A model generated the notes under the pieces. That model ran no database searches and had not been told where the DNA came from. It saw only the letters and a program-made list of their open reading frames with translations. From Candidatus Gracilibacteria bacterium (GTDB taxonomy: Bacteria; Patescibacteriota; Gracilibacteria; BD1-5; UBA2023), in the NCBI GenBank assembly GCA_028687475.1, contig JAQUAB010000002.1, forward strand, positions 1 through 64,000: a stretch of DNA of 64,000 nt. Reading direction: 5' to 3'. A program made the position numbers and the translations under genes. Each line of letters starts with the position of its first letter. The first letter of the stretch is position 1. Shown here one piece after another: positions 21,035 through 32,126 of the stretch.

Positions 21035-21113
21035 AACTGAGTTAGTTTTTTTGATTACAGTACGAGTATCTCTCAGTCAGAATTCACCATTTATAATTTA
21101 TAATTTTTCTCTT

Positions 21114-22028
21114 ATGCCTTTCTTCGATACGTTCGCGATCATGAATGCTTCTGGCCCGCACTGCACAACTCTCGAGGAACTCGAACTCATTGCACAATCT
21201 GACGCAGATTATGTTATCATGAAATCCTGCACTCTTGAACCACGTGAAGGTAATCCAGAGCCCAGATACCATGCATTCGAAAATGGATCTATCAACTCTA
21301 TGTGACTTCCGAATCTTGGATATGAGAAATATATTGAGTTTTCGCATATACTTTCCGAAAAATATCACAAACCAATCATAGCAAGCATTGTTGGCATGAA
21401 ACCTGAAGATTTCCCCACAATCGTAGAAGCATTCGAATTACGAAGCAAAGTTCAAGCCCTAGAAATCAATCTTTCTTGTCCAAATGTTGTTGGTAAACCA
21501 CAGATTGGATATGATTTTGATGACTCTCGGACTATCCTTGAGAAAGTTTGCAAATTCAAGAAAAATACAGCGTTCGGAATCAAACTTCCGCCATATTTTG
21601 ATTTTGCCCACTATGAAGCGATGGCAAAAATACTTCTCGACTTTCCTATCGATTTCATCACATGCGTAAACTCAGTTGGAAACACTCTTGTGCTCGATCC
21701 AGTAAATCATAAACCAGTCATTAAGCCAAAAGGGTGATTCGGTGGACTCTGAGGATCAATCATAAAACCTGTTGCCCTCGCGAACACCAGAAAATTCTAT
21801 GAGCTGATTGGAGACAAGATTCAAGTTGTTGGATGTGGTGGAATAGTCAATGGTATCGATGCATACGAATATTCACTCTGTGGTGCGAGTGCTATACAGA
21901 TAGCTACAGAATTCGACCGAGTAGGCCCTAGTATTTTCTGAAAAATACAATCTGAGGCGAGGGAATATGCACAATCCCAAGGATGGGAAAATATAGAGGC
22001 TGCGAAGGGAAAACTAGAAGTTTTATAA
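21114..22028 (+). CDS. pyrD: Dihydroorotate dehydrogenase, class 1A type
   Basis: Encodes 304 residues (class 1A enzymes are about 311). It oxidises dihydroorotate to orotate on FMN. The block NLSCPNVVGKPQ carries the class 1A catalytic cysteine and signature, and the phosphate-binding loops VVGCGGIVNG and ASAIQIATEF are at the C-terminus. Class 1A enzymes are cytosolic and normally use fumarate. No pyrK is nearby, consistent with a one-subunit enzyme. TGA codons give Gly in PKGGFGGLGGS. It is the first gene of pyrD-E-F-PRPP-B. Confidence 0.93.
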
Positions 22029-22041
22029 CACTACTCACATT

Positions 22042-22764
22042 ATGCTTACACCTACAAAACGTGAATTTATTGCCTACTGTGCAAATAACTGAGTACTCCA
22101 ATTCAATACAGAAACACCATTTATATTGAAGTCTGGACGGAAATCCCCTTGGTTCTTCAATGCTGGTAATCTCATGCAACATGGCGAATGACTCGCAAGA
22201 ATAGCAAGAATCTATACGGATTCACTTATCGCGAATTTTAGTGATAGTGATGGTAACATCGATGCGGACATACTCTATGGACCCGCTTACAAGTGAATTC
22301 CTCTTGCTGCGGTCGTAGCACAAGAATACTACAATCGAACAGGGAAAAGTATTGGTTTCTCATCGCATCGCAAAGAGATCAAAGATCATGGTGAGGGAGG
22401 AAATGGATTCGGGATGAATGTACGAGGGAAGTCATGTATTCTCCTCGACGATGTCATCACTGCAGGAACCGCATTCCGTAAATCAGTCGAAGATATAGAA
22501 AAAGATGGCGGAACGGTACGATGACTCGTGGTTCTTCTTGACCGGGAAGAGATCACAGGTGATGCGAGTATACCGAACCCCGAGAGTGAGAGAATATCTG
22601 CAATCATGCAAGCCGAGAAAGAGAACAACGTCACAATCGTATCGAGCCTCTCTCGTACTGATGTGAGGAGTGCTATAGAGGAGAATCTTGTCGGAGATGT
22701 TTCGATAGGTAAAGCTATGGATACATACCATGAAACGTATGGAATATATCCATTTTCCAAATAA
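22042..22764 (+). CDS. pyrE: Orotate phosphoribosyltransferase
   Basis: Encodes 240 residues. It joins orotate to PRPP to form OMP. The N-terminal ILKSGRKSPWFFN is the orotate/PRPP-contact strand, and CILLDDVITAGTAF is the PRPP-binding motif. YGPAYKGIPLA is typical of PyrE, its Gly encoded by TGA. It starts 13 bp after pyrD and is followed by pyrF, so the two last steps of UMP synthesis are adjacent but not fused. Confidence 0.95.
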
Positions 22765-22782
22765 ATAATCCAAAATTTTCTC

Positions 22783-23571
22783 ATGAGATTCTATGAACAA
22801 CTCAAACACGCAATAGAAAAAAATAATTCTCTTCTTTGTGTTGGCCTTGATCCTGATATTTCTCGGATTCCGGATGGAATATCAGTATTCGATTTTCTCA
22901 AAAATATCATCGATGAGACATATGACCTCGTCTCTTGTTATAAGCCACAGATAGCGTACTTCGCGAGTTATGGATGAGAAAGAGATCTCGAGAATATCAT
23001 CCACTACATACAGAATAACTACCCAGAAATTCCTGTTATCCTCGATGCGAAGCGAGGTGACATCGGAAGTACTGCAGACCAATATGCCAAAGAAGTGTTC
23101 GAAAGGTATGGGGCTGATGCTATCACCGTAAATCCATATATGTGAGGTGATACGATTGTGCCATATCTCAACTACCCAGACAAAGGTGTCATCATTCTCT
23201 GCAAGACATCGAATCCTGGAAGTGGAGATTTCGAAGATCTCACACTCACAAATGGCCGAAAACTCTATGAAGAAGTTGCCTATCGAGCAAGTCAGAAATG
23301 GAATAAAGAAGATCAAGTACTTCTCGTGGTTGGATGAACGTATCCAGCAGAAATCAAGAAAGTCAGAGAAATTGTCGGAGATGATATGTTTTTTCTCATA
23401 CCGGGTATCGGTGCACAAGGGGGCGATATCGAAGCCACAGTAAAGGCTGCAAAAAATAGTGAATGAAGTGGTATGATCATCAACTCAGCACGAGCAATAC
23501 TCTATCCGAAGACAGGAACAAGCAGGGAAGAGGCAATTCGAACACGAGATATTATTAACTTATATAGATAA
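22783..23571 (+). CDS. pyrF: Orotidine-5'-phosphate decarboxylase
   Basis: Encodes 262 residues. It decarboxylates OMP to [11 protein letters not shown] opens the barrel, and [10 protein letters not shown] supplies the catalytic Lys/Asp network. PGIGAQGGD is the phosphate loop. The length and motifs fit the group-2 (mycobacterial-type) PyrF. Several TGA codons encode Gly, for example NPYMGGDT and VVGGTYP. It is separated by 3 bp from the next gene. Confidence 0.95.
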
Positions 23572-23574
23572 TCT

Positions 23575-24441
23575 ATGATCACTTTTCTTCATCCTCATTT
23601 CTCCTATCTGGTAGAGAAAATCCCGGGCGCAAAGATTATCCAATTCGAGAAATTCTCAGATGGATGGCCTCGGATCTTCCTCGAAGAAAAAGAAAAAATT
23701 GCAGGATCGAAAATCACCTATATTGGAGATTTCCGATATGTTGATGATTTTTTCTGACAGATCGCATTTCTCGATGGAGTGGCACGATATAGCCCGGAAG
23801 AAATGGATATTATCATTCCATTTTTTCCAGCGGCTTCTATGGAGAGAGATACTCCGAGTGGAGAACTCTCGATCGCAAATGTCTTCGCACGACTCCTCGG
23901 AACTATCGGAGAACGACATCCAGGAAGAGTTCAGATTCATCTCTATGATATCCATGATGAACGTGAGATTTTTTATTTTCCTGCCAATCTCCAGATTCAT
24001 CACCACACAACGAGCACAATACTCAAAAAAGAGATTCTTTCCTGATGAAAAAACCCCGTCATTCTTTTTCCTGATGCAGGAGCAAAAAAAGCATTTTCTC
24101 GATTTTTCTCTGACTATGAGATTGTCACTTGTGCGAAAGTACGAAAATCACCAACGGAGATAGAAATGTATTTCGAATGAGGAAATCTCGAATGAAGGGA
24201 AGTATTCATTATTGATGATCATATCAGAAGTGGTGGGACACTCGTCGAAGCCTGTCGATACGCACGTGAAAAATGAGCTCCCAGAGTCTCAGCATTTGCT
24301 CCGCATGCAGTGTTCGCAGAGGGAGTGAAGTCTAGTTTTCTCGATGCATTCGATGCATTCTATACCACTGATACTATTCCTGAGAATCATGCGAGATTCC
24401 AAGGGAGTGAGAAAGTAAAAGTTCTGGATTTCTGGTTTTAA
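23575..24441 (+). CDS. PRPP-synthetase-like phosphoribosyltransferase-fold protein
   Basis: Encodes 288 residues. Ribose-phosphate pyrophosphokinase features are present: PFFPAASMERDTPSGELSI resembles the ATP-binding region, YDIHDEREIFYF the Asp-His element, and VFIIDDHIRSGGTL the PRPP/ribose-5-phosphate loop. Sequence is divergent, so the call is PRPP synthetase-like. Tight placement between pyrF and pyrB suggests it supplies PRPP for PyrE. An adenine/other phosphoribosyltransferase role is less likely because both halves of a Prs fold are present. Confidence 0.75.
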
Positions 24442-24471
24442 TACGTATTTATTTTTAATCTTCATATTTCT

Positions 24472-25377
24472 ATGCGTCATATTATTTCTTCGAAACAGTT
24501 CTCTCGTGCAGATATAGACTACCTCATGTCTGAGGCACGGAAGATGGATACTATCCTCTCGAAATGAGGAAGCAGAATGTTCGACGAAAAAATCATGGCA
24601 ACGCTTTTCTATGAGCCATCGACCCGTACGCGACTCTCATTCGAATCAGCGATGCATCGACTCGGTGGGAAGGTAATCTCTGAGACAGATGTCACTTTTT
24701 CGAGCCAATCGAAGGGAGAAATACTTGCAGATACCATCCGTATCGTCTCTGGATATGCGGATATCATTGCAATACGTTCGAAAAACACAGGAGATGCGCT
24801 CCTCGCAAGCCAATACTCCAGTGTTCCTATTATCAATGCAGGTGATGGTTCAGGAGAACATCCGACTCAGTCACTCCTCGATCTCTATACCATCACGAAG
24901 TCATTTCCACAGATATTCGAAGACAAGCCAATGCAGGTTACTTTTGTCGGAGATCTCCGCTATGGTCGCACCGTACACTCACTTTCGCTTCTCTTGCGGA
25001 ATTTCGCGAATGTATCGATAGCGTTCATAGCACCAGAAAATCTCAATATCCCAGAAGAATACAAAAAAGAAGAAGATTTCGTCAGTGAGACCCTCTCCGA
25101 TGAACTCCTCTCAAAAAGTGATGTCATCTATATGACTCGTGTTCAGAAAGAACGATTTCCAAATCTCGAATCGTATGAAGCAGTGAAAGATGCATTCATA
25201 TTCGATGAGGATACAGTAGGGAAGATGAAGTCTGATGCCATCCTCATGCATCCTCTCCCGAGAGTGAATGAGATCACACTCGGAGTTGATAATCTTCCAC
25301 AAGCACGATACTTTGAACAGGCGCGAAATGGAGTTCCTATGAGAATGGCACTCATCAAGTATTGTCTCGAACACTAA
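24472..25377 (+). CDS. pyrB: Aspartate carbamoyltransferase catalytic subunit
   Basis: Encodes 301 residues. It condenses carbamoyl phosphate and aspartate, the first committed step of UMP synthesis. The carbamoyl-phosphate motif FYEPSTRTRLSFE, GEHPTQSLLDLYT, the aspartate-binding MTRVQKERF and the HPLPR loop are all present. No regulatory subunit (pyrI) follows; instead a terminator ends the operon. carA/carB are not in the window, so carbamoyl phosphate must come from elsewhere. Confidence 0.96.
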
Positions 25378-25383
25378 AAATCC

Positions 25384-25420
25384 AAGTCCTTTACTTCCTC
25401 TGAAGTAGGGGACTTTTTCG
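25384..25420 (+). terminator. Terminator of the pyr operon
   Basis: AAGTCC...TACTTC pairs with GAAGTA...GGACTT around a CTCT loop (25384-25415), with TTTT following, immediately after the pyrB stop. Confidence 0.8.
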
Positions 25421-25546
25421 ATTCTGACAACAAAAATAACAATCGTTCAAAAGTCTATATACCAAAAAATAAATAAATATTTGACAGAAAGTTAGAAAAA
25501 TATAACATGCAAATGTGTGAAATATTTAACATTTAACTTTTTATAT

Positions 25547-26092
25547 ATGACACTTAAAACGTATAGAAATATTCGTATAGGCGTTACTATACTCCTAGCA
25601 ATGACCATTTCTCAATCCATTATTTTTGAGAATTTTATACTTCCTATCGTCGCGATAATTATCTCGACACTGATTCTTTTATTTTTCCGAGGCAAGGTCA
25701 AGGATATTATCGCTGATGAAAGAGATTACCTTTTAGCGGGAAAATCCGCTTTACTGAGTATGCAAATTTTCTCTTGGATCGCCGTCTTGGCGATGTTTGT
25801 GCTTTTTTATTTCAAACATCTCAATCCAGCGTATGAATATATCGGGATGACTCTAGCTTATTCAGTATGTCTTTTGATGATTATGTACAGCATGATTTTT
25901 ACCTTTCAGAGCAAGGAAAGTATTTCTAAACATAGAAGTAAATTTATTGTTTTTGCTATTATTCTCGCTCTTTTTATCGGTATTTTTTCCATTCGCTTTT
26001 TCTCTGGAGAAGATAATTGGGTTTGTCAAAATGGTGTTTGGGTAGAACACGGACATCCTGATTTTCCTGCTCCAAATACTATTTGTAATTAA
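25547..26092 (+). CDS. DUF2178-like four-TM membrane protein
   Basis: Encodes 181 residues from ATG 25547. Hydrophobic helices lie near 12-28, 30-46, 72-90, 100-120 and 131-149, with a conserved-looking charged loop [17 protein letters not shown] between the second and third. This ADERD loop followed by further helices recalls DUF2178. It has no TGA. A TTGACA at 25481 with an AT-rich -10 may be its promoter. The next gene, 5 bp later, is a small XRE regulator, the usual partner. Confidence 0.75.
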   Translation: MTLKTYRNIRIGVTILLAMTISQSIIFENFILPIVAIIISTLILLFFRGKVKDIIADERDYLLAGKSALLSMQIFSWIAVLAMFVLFYFKHLNPAYEYIGMTLAYSVCLLMIMYSMIFTFQSKESISKHRSKFIVFAIILALFIGIFSIRFFSGEDNWVCQNGVWVEHGHPDFPAPNTICN

Positions 26093-26097
26093 TACTT

Positions 26098-26295
26098 ATG
26101 AAAAATAAAATAAAAGAATACAGAATAAAACTCGGACTTACTCAGGAAGATCTCGCCAATAAAGTGAGTGTCAGACGTGAAACTATAGTATTTTTGGAAC
26201 AAGGAAAATATAATCCGTCACTGAAACTCGCCTATGATATTGTGAAGATTTTTGATATGAGTATTGAGGATGTTTTTATTTTCGATGAGACATAG
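26098..26295 (+). CDS. XRE-family helix-turn-helix regulator
   Basis: Encodes 65 residues, essentially one HTH_3 domain: [19 protein letters not shown] is the HTH and [14 protein letters not shown] the following helices. These single-domain regulators are commonly encoded with a membrane protein of the preceding type and may repress the pair. The genes are separated by 5 bp. Confidence 0.9.
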   Translation: MKNKIKEYRIKLGLTQEDLANKVSVRRETIVFLEQGKYNPSLKLAYDIVKIFDMSIEDVFIFDET

Positions 26296-26417
26296 GATAC
26301 AAAAAAGATACGATTCTCGGACTGTACAATTTTTCTATTCAATTTTTTTTCGAAAAAGTTGTTTTTTTATTTTTTCCCTTATACTAGGTCACAACTCCTA
26401 ATTTCTAACTTTTTTCT

Positions 26418-26855
26418 ATGGCAGAACGTTCACTTATTATCTTGAAGCCTGATACAGTACACCGCGGTCTCGTTGGTCAAGTTACTACTCGCATCGAACA
26501 ACGCGGATTCAAGGTTGTTGCAATGAAGATGGCTCTCGTATCTCGCGAGAAGCTCGATGAACACTACGGACACCTCACATCTAAGCCTTTCTACCCTGAG
26601 ATCGTTGCATACATGACTATGGGTCCTGTTGTATTCATGATTGTCGAGGGTGATAATGCTGTTGGTGGTATGCGTCAACTCTGTGGAGCGACTGATCCAG
26701 CTCAGGCTGAGATGGGTACAATCCGTGCAGACTATGCAACTACTATCCGTTACAACCTTATCCATGCTTCTGATAGTGCAGAAAATGCTGAAGTAGAAAT
26801 CAAGCGTTTCTTCGCTGATTCTGAGATTTGTTCTTACGAAAGAAAGGCTATCTAA
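26418..26855 (+). CDS. ndk: Nucleoside diphosphate kinase
   Basis: Encodes 145 residues. It transfers the gamma phosphate among NTPs and dNTPs through a phosphohistidine; the active site His is in NLIHASDS. ERSLIILKPDTV is the canonical N-terminus. It contains no TGA and many GGT glycine codons, consistent with strong expression. The ATG follows AACTTTTTTCT without a Shine-Dalgarno motif. A possible -10 TATACT lies at 26380-26385. The next gene begins 3 bp after its stop. Confidence 0.97.
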   Translation: MAERSLIILKPDTVHRGLVGQVTTRIEQRGFKVVAMKMALVSREKLDEHYGHLTSKPFYPEIVAYMTMGPVVFMIVEGDNAVGGMRQLCGATDPAQAEMGTIRADYATTIRYNLIHASDSAENAEVEIKRFFADSEICSYERKAI

Positions 26856-26858
26856 TCA

Positions 26859-27824
26859 ATGCGTTCCTCCAATAACTACACAACATCTCTCTTCTGCGTT
26901 CTTGCAGATCCTCGAGAAACTCGAAGAGTCGACACCTACCTGTCGGCTCTTTTTCCCGAAAAATCCCGCAGCTACATCCAGAAGATGATTGAAGAGGGAA
27001 ATATCACAGCGAATGGCGAACACTTCACAAAAAATAAGAAAATCTACCGTGGAGATGTCATCGAAATGCGATGGAAGGTCGAAGCAATGCATCTCGAAGC
27101 AGAGGATATTCCTCTCGATATTATTTTCGAGAATGATGACTTCGCTATCATCAACAAGGATGCGGGCATGAATACTCATCCCACACCAGGCGAAGAATGA
27201 CGAAAGGGAAGTCTCGTGAATGCTCTTCTGCATCACTTCAAGACTCTTGGAATCAGGAGTGATGAGCAAGCGAGTTCAATAATTAATGGCGTCGAAAAAC
27301 CAGGAATTGTCCATCGTCTCGACAAAGACACAAGTGGTGTCATCATGATAGCGAAAAACGATCGTGCCATGCACGCGCTCCAACTCAAAATAGCAAAACG
27401 CACTATAAATAAAACATATCTCGCACTCGTTGTCGGAAAAGTGAAAGATCAAGAATGATATATCGAGTCCTTCATCGGACGCGATCCGCACGACAGAAAA
27501 AAGATGACAACGCTTGATCCAGTAAACCCAAAACTCGCTAAAACGAAATTTAGCAATAAATGATTTTTTGGCAATAAGTATACACTTCTCGAAGTAGATC
27601 TTCTCACAGGGCGTACACATCAGATACGAGTCCACCTCTCATCTATCGGATATCCGATTGTGGGAGATAAAATCTACGGAAATGAAAAAGAAAATAAAGA
27701 AGCGGAAGAAAAATATGGACTCAAACGACAATGGCTTCATGCATGGAGATTGAAGTTCAATCTTTTTGGGCAAGATTTTAGCTTCGAGTGAGAACTCAAA
27801 GATGACCTCAAGAAATTTTTATAA
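26859..27824 (+). CDS. RluD/RluA-family pseudouridine synthase
   Basis: Encodes 321 residues. An N-terminal S4 domain (about 22-80, [14 protein letters not shown]) precedes the catalytic domain with [10 protein letters not shown], whose Asp is the nucleophile, and [10 protein letters not shown]. Family members convert rRNA or tRNA uridines to pseudouridine; S4 plus length best fits RluD (23S helix 69), but the target is not certain. Four or more TGA codons encode Gly. Confidence 0.9.
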
Positions 27825-27903
27825 TGATTTCCATTTTTCCCTATTCTATCTATACTGAGTGACAGAAAAACTAGACAAACTATCCTACTAGCAACTCGCA
27901 ATT

Positions 27904-28266
27904 ATGAATATCCGACAAAAACGCCTTGCTGACGCCATACGAAGCTATGCAAGCCAAACAATTCTCAACTACGAACAGATGCAACCTCATAATTTCGGGA
28001 TTATATCTGTCACCAATGTTGATATCAGTATTGATTATTCTTATGCTGACATATTCGTCACTGCTCAGACGAACGAGAAAGAATTGCCACACTTCATCGC
28101 ACCAGTAGCACACGACATTGAACGACATATCGGAAAGGAATTCTCTCTGAGAAAAACTCCGCGCATACGATTCAAGCTCCCAAAAGAAGCACGAAAGGAA
28201 ACAAATATTCTAGAACTTATCAATACGCTCGATCATCAATATGGACTTTCTCAGATGGATTCGTAA
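27904..28266 (+). CDS. rbfA: Ribosome-binding factor A
   Basis: Encodes 120 residues. A KH-like small protein that helps mature the 30S subunit. RQKRLADAIRSYASQ opens the fold, VTNVDISIDYSYADIFVT is the central strand pair and TPRIRFKLP the final strand. No TGA. Its last 26 bp overlap the start of ftsQ, which suggests translational coupling. Confidence 0.9.
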   Translation: MNIRQKRLADAIRSYASQTILNYEQMQPHNFGIISVTNVDISIDYSYADIFVTAQTNEKELPHFIAPVAHDIERHIGKEFSLRKTPRIRFKLPKEARKETNILELINTLDHQYGLSQMDS

Positions 28267-29299
28267 CTTCTCGAAAAAATATAAAAATCGTGGTTTTCAA
28301 TCGGAAGTCAAAAAAGAAAAACAACAAAAATATTTGTTTCGTGATTCTTGAAGTCAGATTCAGACAAAACGATGAGGAATTTTTCGTGAAAAAAAACGAG
28401 CCTTGAAGCCATTCACGAATTTTTTCCAAGAAAAGATCTATAACAACACTGCCTTTCTCTATGAAGACAAGCGAATTCTCTGATACATCGGAGCGATCCT
28501 GATAGTACTCTGTATCTATATATTCTTGTTTTCTCCATATTTTCAGATATCCCCTTCGAAAGTACTTATTAGTGCGGAGACAGATGGTATCGATATAAAT
28601 ATTGCATATCGCTCCATAGAAGATATCTATGAACAAAATCTGTTCTTCTTCGATGAGGAAAAACTCGCGCAGAATCTCAAGAAATATCAGAACAATATCG
28701 AAACTGTGAGTATCGACCGTCTCTATCCAAATGGACTCAAAATTATCATAAAGAGTCATCCGATACTCTATCGAGCAAGTGTGTCTGGTAGAACCAACAA
28801 AATATGGTGACTCACTGCGAATGGTGTTCTCATCCCACTTGCGAAAGAAAAAATCGAGAGCCTTCCTGCTTTTGATATCATAACGAACATTGGAGAAGAT
28901 GAATTACTGGATTACAAAAGTATCATAGATGAAAACAAACTTGCGGCTATCAATAAAGTATTTGAGATTTTCAAAGAAGAATGGAGTGAAATAAAACTCG
29001 GAAAAACGCGATTTCTCACACAAGAAAATGAATTCCATGTTTCACTCGAGAATGGTGGAAGAATACTATTTGCACTCCAGGATTTCTCTGTAAACAAGAC
29101 AAAAGATGCAGATATCTATAAAAATCTCAAGAATCAACTTCTGACTCTCAAAACATATATCGAGAAAAATCATGCCGTGTTCGAATCTGATGGTCTGATA
29201 TATATTGATGTTCGTATTCCTGGAAAGGTTTTTGTCTGCAAAATCAAAGATGTTTGTACAAAAAATCTGGATTCTATCTATGGTGATAGATATAAATAA
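28241..29299 (+). CDS. ftsQ: FtsQ/DivIB-type division protein
   Basis: Encodes 352 residues. A basic cytoplasmic tail (1-79), one membrane helix (about 80-98), then a POTRA-like domain (FQISPSKVLI through VSIDRLYPNGLKIIIKSH) and a beta domain. The POTRA block with RLYPNGLKI is characteristic. It would link FtsB/FtsL to the divisome. Five or so TGA codons lie in the first 100 residues. It overlaps rbfA and is followed by nth after 11 bp. Confidence 0.8.
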
Positions 29300-29310
29300 T
29301 TTTCGCAATA

Positions 29311-29955
29311 ATGAAGAAATCTATACTTGATGATATTATTCAGGAAATTATACGGCTCTACGGAGGCAAGAAAATAGAGCTAGACTATACGACGCCATTT
29401 CAACTTCTCTGTGCTGTCATACTTTCTGCACAGACAACCGATAAGCAAGTCAACAAAGTCAGTCCACCATTTTTCGCGAAAGTTCGCGAAGCAAAAGATA
29501 TTATAGATATTTCTCTTGAGGAGATAGAATCCGATCTGAAATATGTGAACTTTTTTCGGAATAAATCTCGATATATCAAGGAAACTGGAACTCGCCTCGC
29601 GAATGAATACCATGGAGTCATTCCGAATGATATCAAGCTCCTACAGACATTCCCAGGAATCGGTATCAAAACAGCCAAAGTAATACTCTCCGTGCTCTAT
29701 GATATGCCCTATATCGGTGTAGATACGCATATTCATCGAGTGCTGAATCGGATAGGAATCGTGACAACGAAAACCCCAGAACAGACAGATAGGGAAGTGG
29801 ATATTCTTTTTTCACAGACTCAGAAACAGAATTTTCATCATCCGTGTGTTCTGTTCGGCAGATATACTTGTATCGCGAGAAATCCGAAATGTGAAACCTG
29901 TAGTATAAAAAAATGGTGTGCCTATTATAAACACACCATCAAGAAAATTAAATAG
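29311..29955 (+). CDS. nth: Endonuclease III
   Basis: Encodes 214 residues. DNA glycosylase/AP lyase for oxidised pyrimidines. The HhH motif LQTFPGIGIKTAKVIL contains the catalytic Lys, VDTHIHRVLNR holds the catalytic Asp, and the C-terminal 4Fe-4S loop has the exact C-x6-C-x2-C-x5-C spacing (CIARNPKCETCSIKKWC). No TGA. It converges on the AMMECR1 gene with 2 bp between stops. Confidence 0.96.
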   Translation: MKKSILDDIIQEIIRLYGGKKIELDYTTPFQLLCAVILSAQTTDKQVNKVSPPFFAKVREAKDIIDISLEEIESDLKYVNFFRNKSRYIKETGTRLANEYHGVIPNDIKLLQTFPGIGIKTAKVILSVLYDMPYIGVDTHIHRVLNRIGIVTTKTPEQTDREVDILFSQTQKQNFHHPCVLFGRYTCIARNPKCETCSIKKWCAYYKHTIKKIK

Positions 29956-29957
29956 AA

Positions 29958-30500
29958 CTATATGTCACTCAAACTTTCGGTTTTAATACCAAAAATCACA
30001 TAATCATTCGGATTGAGCTGCGTTGGATCAAGTTCTGCTTTTCGACAAGCCAGATTGAAATAGTTTTTCGGTGCAGAATCGAGATGTACCATATGAGGCA
30101 GAATGATCGACATTTTCCCGAGATTCTGGGAGAGAAATATTATTCCTTCATTCCGAGTATCGAGGTCTTCGATTTTCTGAAGCATTCTCCGATCTGAGAG
30201 AGAAAAAATATCCACTCGAATCCGAATATCAGCCAATTTTTCTGGATTCTGGATTTCTATAGCAAAACGAGGATCCTTCAAACACAGCAGAGTATTATCG
30301 ATACATTCATAGAGTGTATTTTCTTTTTTACACTGGATTCGTCCGCTCGAAGCGATAACTTTTCCCTGGTAGTACAATGTCACAAATACAGATTTTTTTG
30401 TCTTCGTATGTTCGAGAAGAGTTCACTCAATATCAGAAAGAGTAATAATTCTTTTTTCACGAAGGTAGATTTCGAGCGTTTTACGAACAAGATTTTGCAT
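29958..30500 (-). CDS. AMMECR1-domain protein
   Basis: Encodes 180 residues, ATG to TAG; the start is recovered only by reading one TGA as Gly. VFVTLYYQGKVIASSGRIQ, LKDPRFAIEI and IRIRVDIFSLS fit the AMMECR1 fold found in all domains of life, of unknown biochemical role. The usual LRGCIG motif is weakened (ASSGRIQ). It is the last gene of a four-gene minus-strand cluster cutA-lspA-membrane protein-AMMECR1, 6 bp from its neighbour. Confidence 0.8.
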
Positions 30501-30506
30501 AAATTC

Positions 30507-31274
30507 TTATTGATGAAAATGAGTAAGAGTTTCGGTAGCCTGCCTTTCACTTTCTTTTTCTTCTTGCTCTATGCGAGCAAAAATAGAACCAATCGGGTCA
30601 GCACCAGTCACAGTATACATACGATAATATGCCCAGAAAATAACGCCTGATATCATCGCACCCAATGTCTGTACCACAATCACCAGACCAAGAAGAAGAA
30701 ATAAAGCATTACTCGAAACGGAAAATGAAACATAAGCTAATGCTACGACGATTATTGTCACGAGAAAGCTCGCGATTCCAGAATACAGTGTCAGAAGTAT
30801 ATATCGATATTGTGTCGTCAATCCGATAATGAGCTGAAAACAAAAAGCATTCAATATGACATGTAATGCAAATATAATCAATATAGTCGAAGAATCGAGT
30901 CAAAGATTGGAAATAATCAGATAAACAGGTGCGAAGAATACATAGAGAATAATAGACATGATAGCAATCTGAGCCAATGTCGTTCGTCCTCTAGTGTAAA
31001 TATTTGGGAATATTTTCGAGAGCAAAACAATATAAATAATATTCCCAATAATGAGTCAGAAGAATGTAATCATCGCTAAAAGGAGTGGGGATACCCCAAC
31101 TTCCAATGAAAGATTTCCAATCAGAAAATAAGAAAAAGTGAGTATAATCACTCCAGAAACAATAGAAACAATGAAAGCCGACATAATAGACATCGTAACT
31201 CCGAGTCCGTCATATCTTGGTGGTGTGAGAATCTCTTCAGGACTGAGATTATCGAGATTTTCGGAAGATAACAT
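30507..31274 (-). CDS. Unidentified six-TM membrane protein
   Basis: Encodes 255 residues from ATG 31274. After a polar N-terminus with a PPRYDGLG motif there are about seven hydrophobic stretches and a short charged C-terminal tail (ARIEQEEKESERQ). It overlaps lspA by 26 bp, so both are probably translated from one message. I do not recognise the family. Confidence 0.75.
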
Positions 31275-31761
31275 AAGCAAGAATAAGGAGAAAGGCTCAA
31301 ACTGAGATAAATATATCCGCAATATTCAAAATGGCAAAATATTTCACCGCGATAAAATCCACCACATGCCCGACAAAAATCCGTTCATAGGCATGAGAAA
31401 GGGCTCATGAGAGAATCAGAACATATCCAGCATCGAGCAATTTCGATTTTTTCGGATACTCTACAGAGAAATACTGGTACAGAATCCCTCCGATAAGCAA
31501 CAAAGTAATGATTTGTAGCATGATTCCATGAATTGGCAGGGAAAAGGCAATTCCAGAATTATACGAGAGATGGAGAGAGAAAAAATCCGTGAAAGAAATA
31601 ATATTATCACGACAATATTCGACTGTCGCAGCACTATTTATTTCTGGATGAACACATATTTCTTTCCATGTTCAGAAAACCGTATCCTCAACAAAAATCT
31701 TCGATCCCATATCGAGAGCAATACAGAAGAACAGGGAAATGGTGAGGAAAAAAATGCGCAT
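31249..31761 (-). CDS. lspA: Lipoprotein signal peptidase (signal peptidase II)
   Basis: Encodes 170 residues. It removes signal peptides from prolipoproteins in the membrane. The two catalytic aspartates are in HVVDFIAV and LNIADIFI, and SYNSGIAFSL is the conserved NxGxAF-type motif. About four membrane helices. Several TGA codons encode Gly, including one in the final helix (ISVGAFLL). A client lipoprotein is visible in the window: the RND adaptor at 47567 has an LSSC lipobox. Confidence 0.9.
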
Positions 31762-31767
31762 AAATCT

Positions 31768-32094
31768 CTAAAGAGTTGGAGGAAGAGAACATTCGGATTG
31801 GATCCATGCCTCATACGAAGCATTCGCTTCAACAATTCCGAGCTTGATAATACATGGAGTTGTATCCTTATGAGTCGCCTCGATCGTTGACTTCACGATT
31901 TCCCAGTTCTCATTCCGAGTCTTGTAGATAGTGACTATTTCAGCACTTTTGGTGAGAAATCCTTCCCACCAAAAAACACTCTCGATTGGCATATAATTCG
32001 CACAAGCGATGAGATGTTTATTGAGCAATTCGCTCGTGATTCGTACTGCTTCAGGCTTCGATGGATGTGTGACGTATATAAGTGTGAATGACAT
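31768..32094 (-). CDS. cutA: CutA1-family protein
   Basis: Encodes 108 residues. Trimeric ferredoxin-like protein linked to divalent-metal tolerance. LIACANYMPIESVFWWEG and TKSAEIVTIYKT are the family blocks, and ATHKDTTPCIIKL the C-terminal strand. No TGA. Stop-to-start distance to lspA is 6 bp. Confidence 0.93.
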   Translation of the reverse strand: MSFTLIYVTHPSKPEAVRITSELLNKHLIACANYMPIESVFWWEGFLTKSAEIVTIYKTRNENWEIVKSTIEATHKDTTPCIIKLGIVEANASYEAWIQSECSLPPTL

Positions 32095-32126
32095 ATTTCC
32101 AAAACAATAAATAATAGCAATTCTTA

